Source of the DNA: Caldifarciminota bacterium
Lineage (GTDB): Bacteria > Hydrothermota > Tepidihabitantia > Tepidihabitantales > Tepidihabitantaceae
Assembly: GCA_011049385.1 (NCBI GenBank)
Contig: DSBX01000054.1
Span: 1-6,584, forward strand
Reading direction: 5' to 3'
Length of the DNA: 6,584 nt
A program made the position numbers and the translations under genes. How positions within the stretch are numbered: the first letter of the stretch is position 1; every line of letters starts with the position of its first letter. This document shows, piece after piece, positions 5,354-6,584 of this stretch. The notes under the pieces are model-generated. The model made no database searches. It had not been told where the DNA came from and saw only the letters and a list, made by a program, of their open reading frames with translations.

Positions 5354-6584
5354 ATGCGAAGGCTGACAATTCTGCTGGCGGTACTTACCATTACCGCACT
5401 GGCAGGCAATGCGGCTCTGACCGCGGCCGCACCTCGGGATATCTCAGCGACAACCGACATGGTCGGCTCTCCCCAGACGGGACTCGTTCCGGTTGGGGAG
5501 CCGATGACCGACAATGACCCGTTCCCCGAGGAATGGAACTTCCCGGTTACCGGTTTCGACCAGGCGCTCTACACCGTCGGTGTGTGCGCGGTCGGCAACG
5601 AGATGTGGGTGACCAGCGGCGGCGGCGGCTCGTACTCCGCGGTCATCTCGGTGTACAGCCTGCCCGGCCGCGATTCCATTACCCGCATCAACCAGCCGAT
5701 CTCGACCACCGGCTGGGGTATGCGCGATATGACCTGGCACCCGACGCTGGATGAGGTCTACTCGACCGGCGGCGCGGACGGCGCGCGCCGGCTCCAGATA
5801 ATGGACGGAACGTCCCGGACGCTCAAGTCCCAGGTGACCATTCCGTCTCCGGCGCCGGTGACGCTCAGGTTGATGGCGCTGGACGGCGACGACTCGCTCT
5901 ACACCTCGAACTTCAACAACAACCCGACGAAGTTCTCGCCGGTTGCTCCTCACGGCCCCCGAGCGTTCAACTTCAACCAGCCGACCGACCACTCGATGTA
6001 CGGTGCGGCGATTGACATCGCGGGCGGTTACCTCTGGAACTACAACGAGACGCCAACGGTGGGCCCCAAGCTGGTGCGCCACGACTTCCCGGCGATGACC
6101 AACCGCCAGGTGTATCCGGTTACCGGTGCCACCAAGTACGGCGGCGGTGCCTCGATGTGGGGCAATGAGTTCTTGCTCGTGCTGGACCAGAACGACCCGG
6201 CCGATATCGTGCGTTGTCTCCGGGTCGGCGGAACGCCCAACGCCGCCGATGTCGGCGTCAGCACGATTCTCGCGCCGACCGGCAGCATCGCTCCGGGCAA
6301 CGTGACGCCGCGGGTGACGATCAGGAACTTCGGCACCGACCCGCAGTCCAACATCCCGGTGCACATCGTGATTGACGATGGGGGTACGCCGGTGTATACC
6401 GCCAACCTGACGCATCCGGGTCCGCTTGCTCCGGGCGCGAGCGCAGACGTCAGCTTCTCGCCCGACTGGAACGCGCCGCAGGGCAGTTTCGGTGTGACGA
6501 GCTGGACCCTGCTGGCCGGTGACGAGAACCCGGCCAACGACACGGCGCGCGGGACGGTCAACGTGACCGCCCTTGCCTGGGAGC
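5354..6584 (+). CDS. Secreted propeller-like protein with CARDB domain, C-terminus missing
   Basis: The first 410 residues of an exported protein; no stop before the window end. The signal peptide has Arg2-Arg3, a hydrophobic core at 4-17, and likely cleavage between about 20 and 26 (an Ala-rich stretch ending AAA). Residues about 65-295 contain repeated beta-strand units such as VGNEMWVTSGG, ISVYSLPGRDS, WHPTLDEVYSTGG and IAGGYLWNYNE. These suggest a divergent beta-propeller, which I infer from pattern only. From residue 299 (DVGVSTILAPTG) to about 405 (RGTVNVTAL) lies an Ig-like domain of the CARDB type, with the characteristic RNFGTDPQSNIPVHI strand and the closing DENPANDTARGTV. Such proteins are usually large, surface-exposed or secreted, and often end in a C-terminal sorting domain, which here would be outside the window. 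The protein is rich in Asn, Thr, Gly and Pro and low in Lys, and has only two Cys in what is seen. It is expressed from its own promoter and strong ribosome binding site. Function unknown; adhesion or cell-surface display is plausible. Confidence 0.85.
   Translation, partial: MRRLTILLAVLTITALAGNAALTAAAPRDISATTDMVGSPQTGLVPVGEPMTDNDPFPEEWNFPVTGFDQALYTVGVCAVGNEMWVTSGGGGSYSAVISVYSLPGRDSITRINQPISTTGWGMRDMTWHPTLDEVYSTGGADGARRLQIMDGTSRTLKSQVTIPSPAPVTLRLMALDGDDSLYTSNFNNNPTKFSPVAPHGPRAFNFNQPTDHSMYGAAIDIAGGYLWNYNETPTVGPKLVRHDFPAMTNRQVYPVTGATKYGGGASMWGNEFLLVLDQNDPADIVRCLRVGGTPNAADVGVSTILAPTGSIAPGNVTPRVTIRNFGTDPQSNIPVHIVIDDGGTPVYTANLTHPGPLAPGASADVSFSPDWNAPQGSFGVTSWTLLAGDENPANDTARGTVNVTALAWE

Noticed and set aside
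5444..6415. Long minus-strand open frame (323 residues) opposite the secreted protein gene
   Set aside because: Its product is an Arg/His/Val-rich string with no recognisable domain. The plus strand has promoter, ribosome site, signal peptide and CARDB domain. Long antisense frames are expected in GC-rich DNA.

Overview
The window is a GC-rich stretch of bacterial chromosome. Its gene order, overlaps and promoters are clean, and there is no sign of mobile DNA, CRISPR, tRNA or rRNA. The clearest clue to the organism is the partial secreted protein at the right end. It combines a propeller-like front with a CARDB-type Ig-like domain opening DVGVSTILAPTG. From memory, this kind of opening is common in secreted proteins of uncultured 'candidate division WOR-3' (Stahlbacteria) and related lineages of the Fibrobacteres-Chlorobi-Bacteroidetes neighbourhood. 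I offer that as a tentative assignment. The non-mevalonate isoprenoid genes fit any ordinary bacterium.

Left two thirds (1-3765), minus strand: one tightly packed operon, in transcription order trpS (tryptophanyl-tRNA synthetase), ispD (MEP cytidylyltransferase), dxr (DXP reductoisomerase) and rseP (site-2 membrane protease, cut by the window edge). Every junction is a stop/start overlap: TGATG, GTGA and ATGA. Translational coupling is therefore likely. IspD and Dxr catalyse consecutive steps of the MEP isoprenoid pathway. RseP beside dxr is a widespread arrangement.

Middle (3766-3971): a short divergent control region. A near-consensus promoter faces left and places the predicted transcription start on the GTG of trpS, implying a leaderless mRNA. 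A second promoter faces right and drives the next gene. A 6-bp palindrome lies between the two.

Right third (3972-6584), plus strand: an exported, probably lipid-anchored protein with eight PQQ-type propeller repeats. Two bases after its stop begins a third promoter of the same architecture. A leader of about 170 bases follows, then the start of a secreted propeller-plus-CARDB protein that runs off the window.

The points most worth a second look are a four-cysteine motif in TrpRS matching the [4Fe-4S] type known from Thermotoga, the leaderless arrangement of trpS, three promoters sharing a 16-base spacer, and the structured leader before the last gene. I see no wholly new multi-gene system here.
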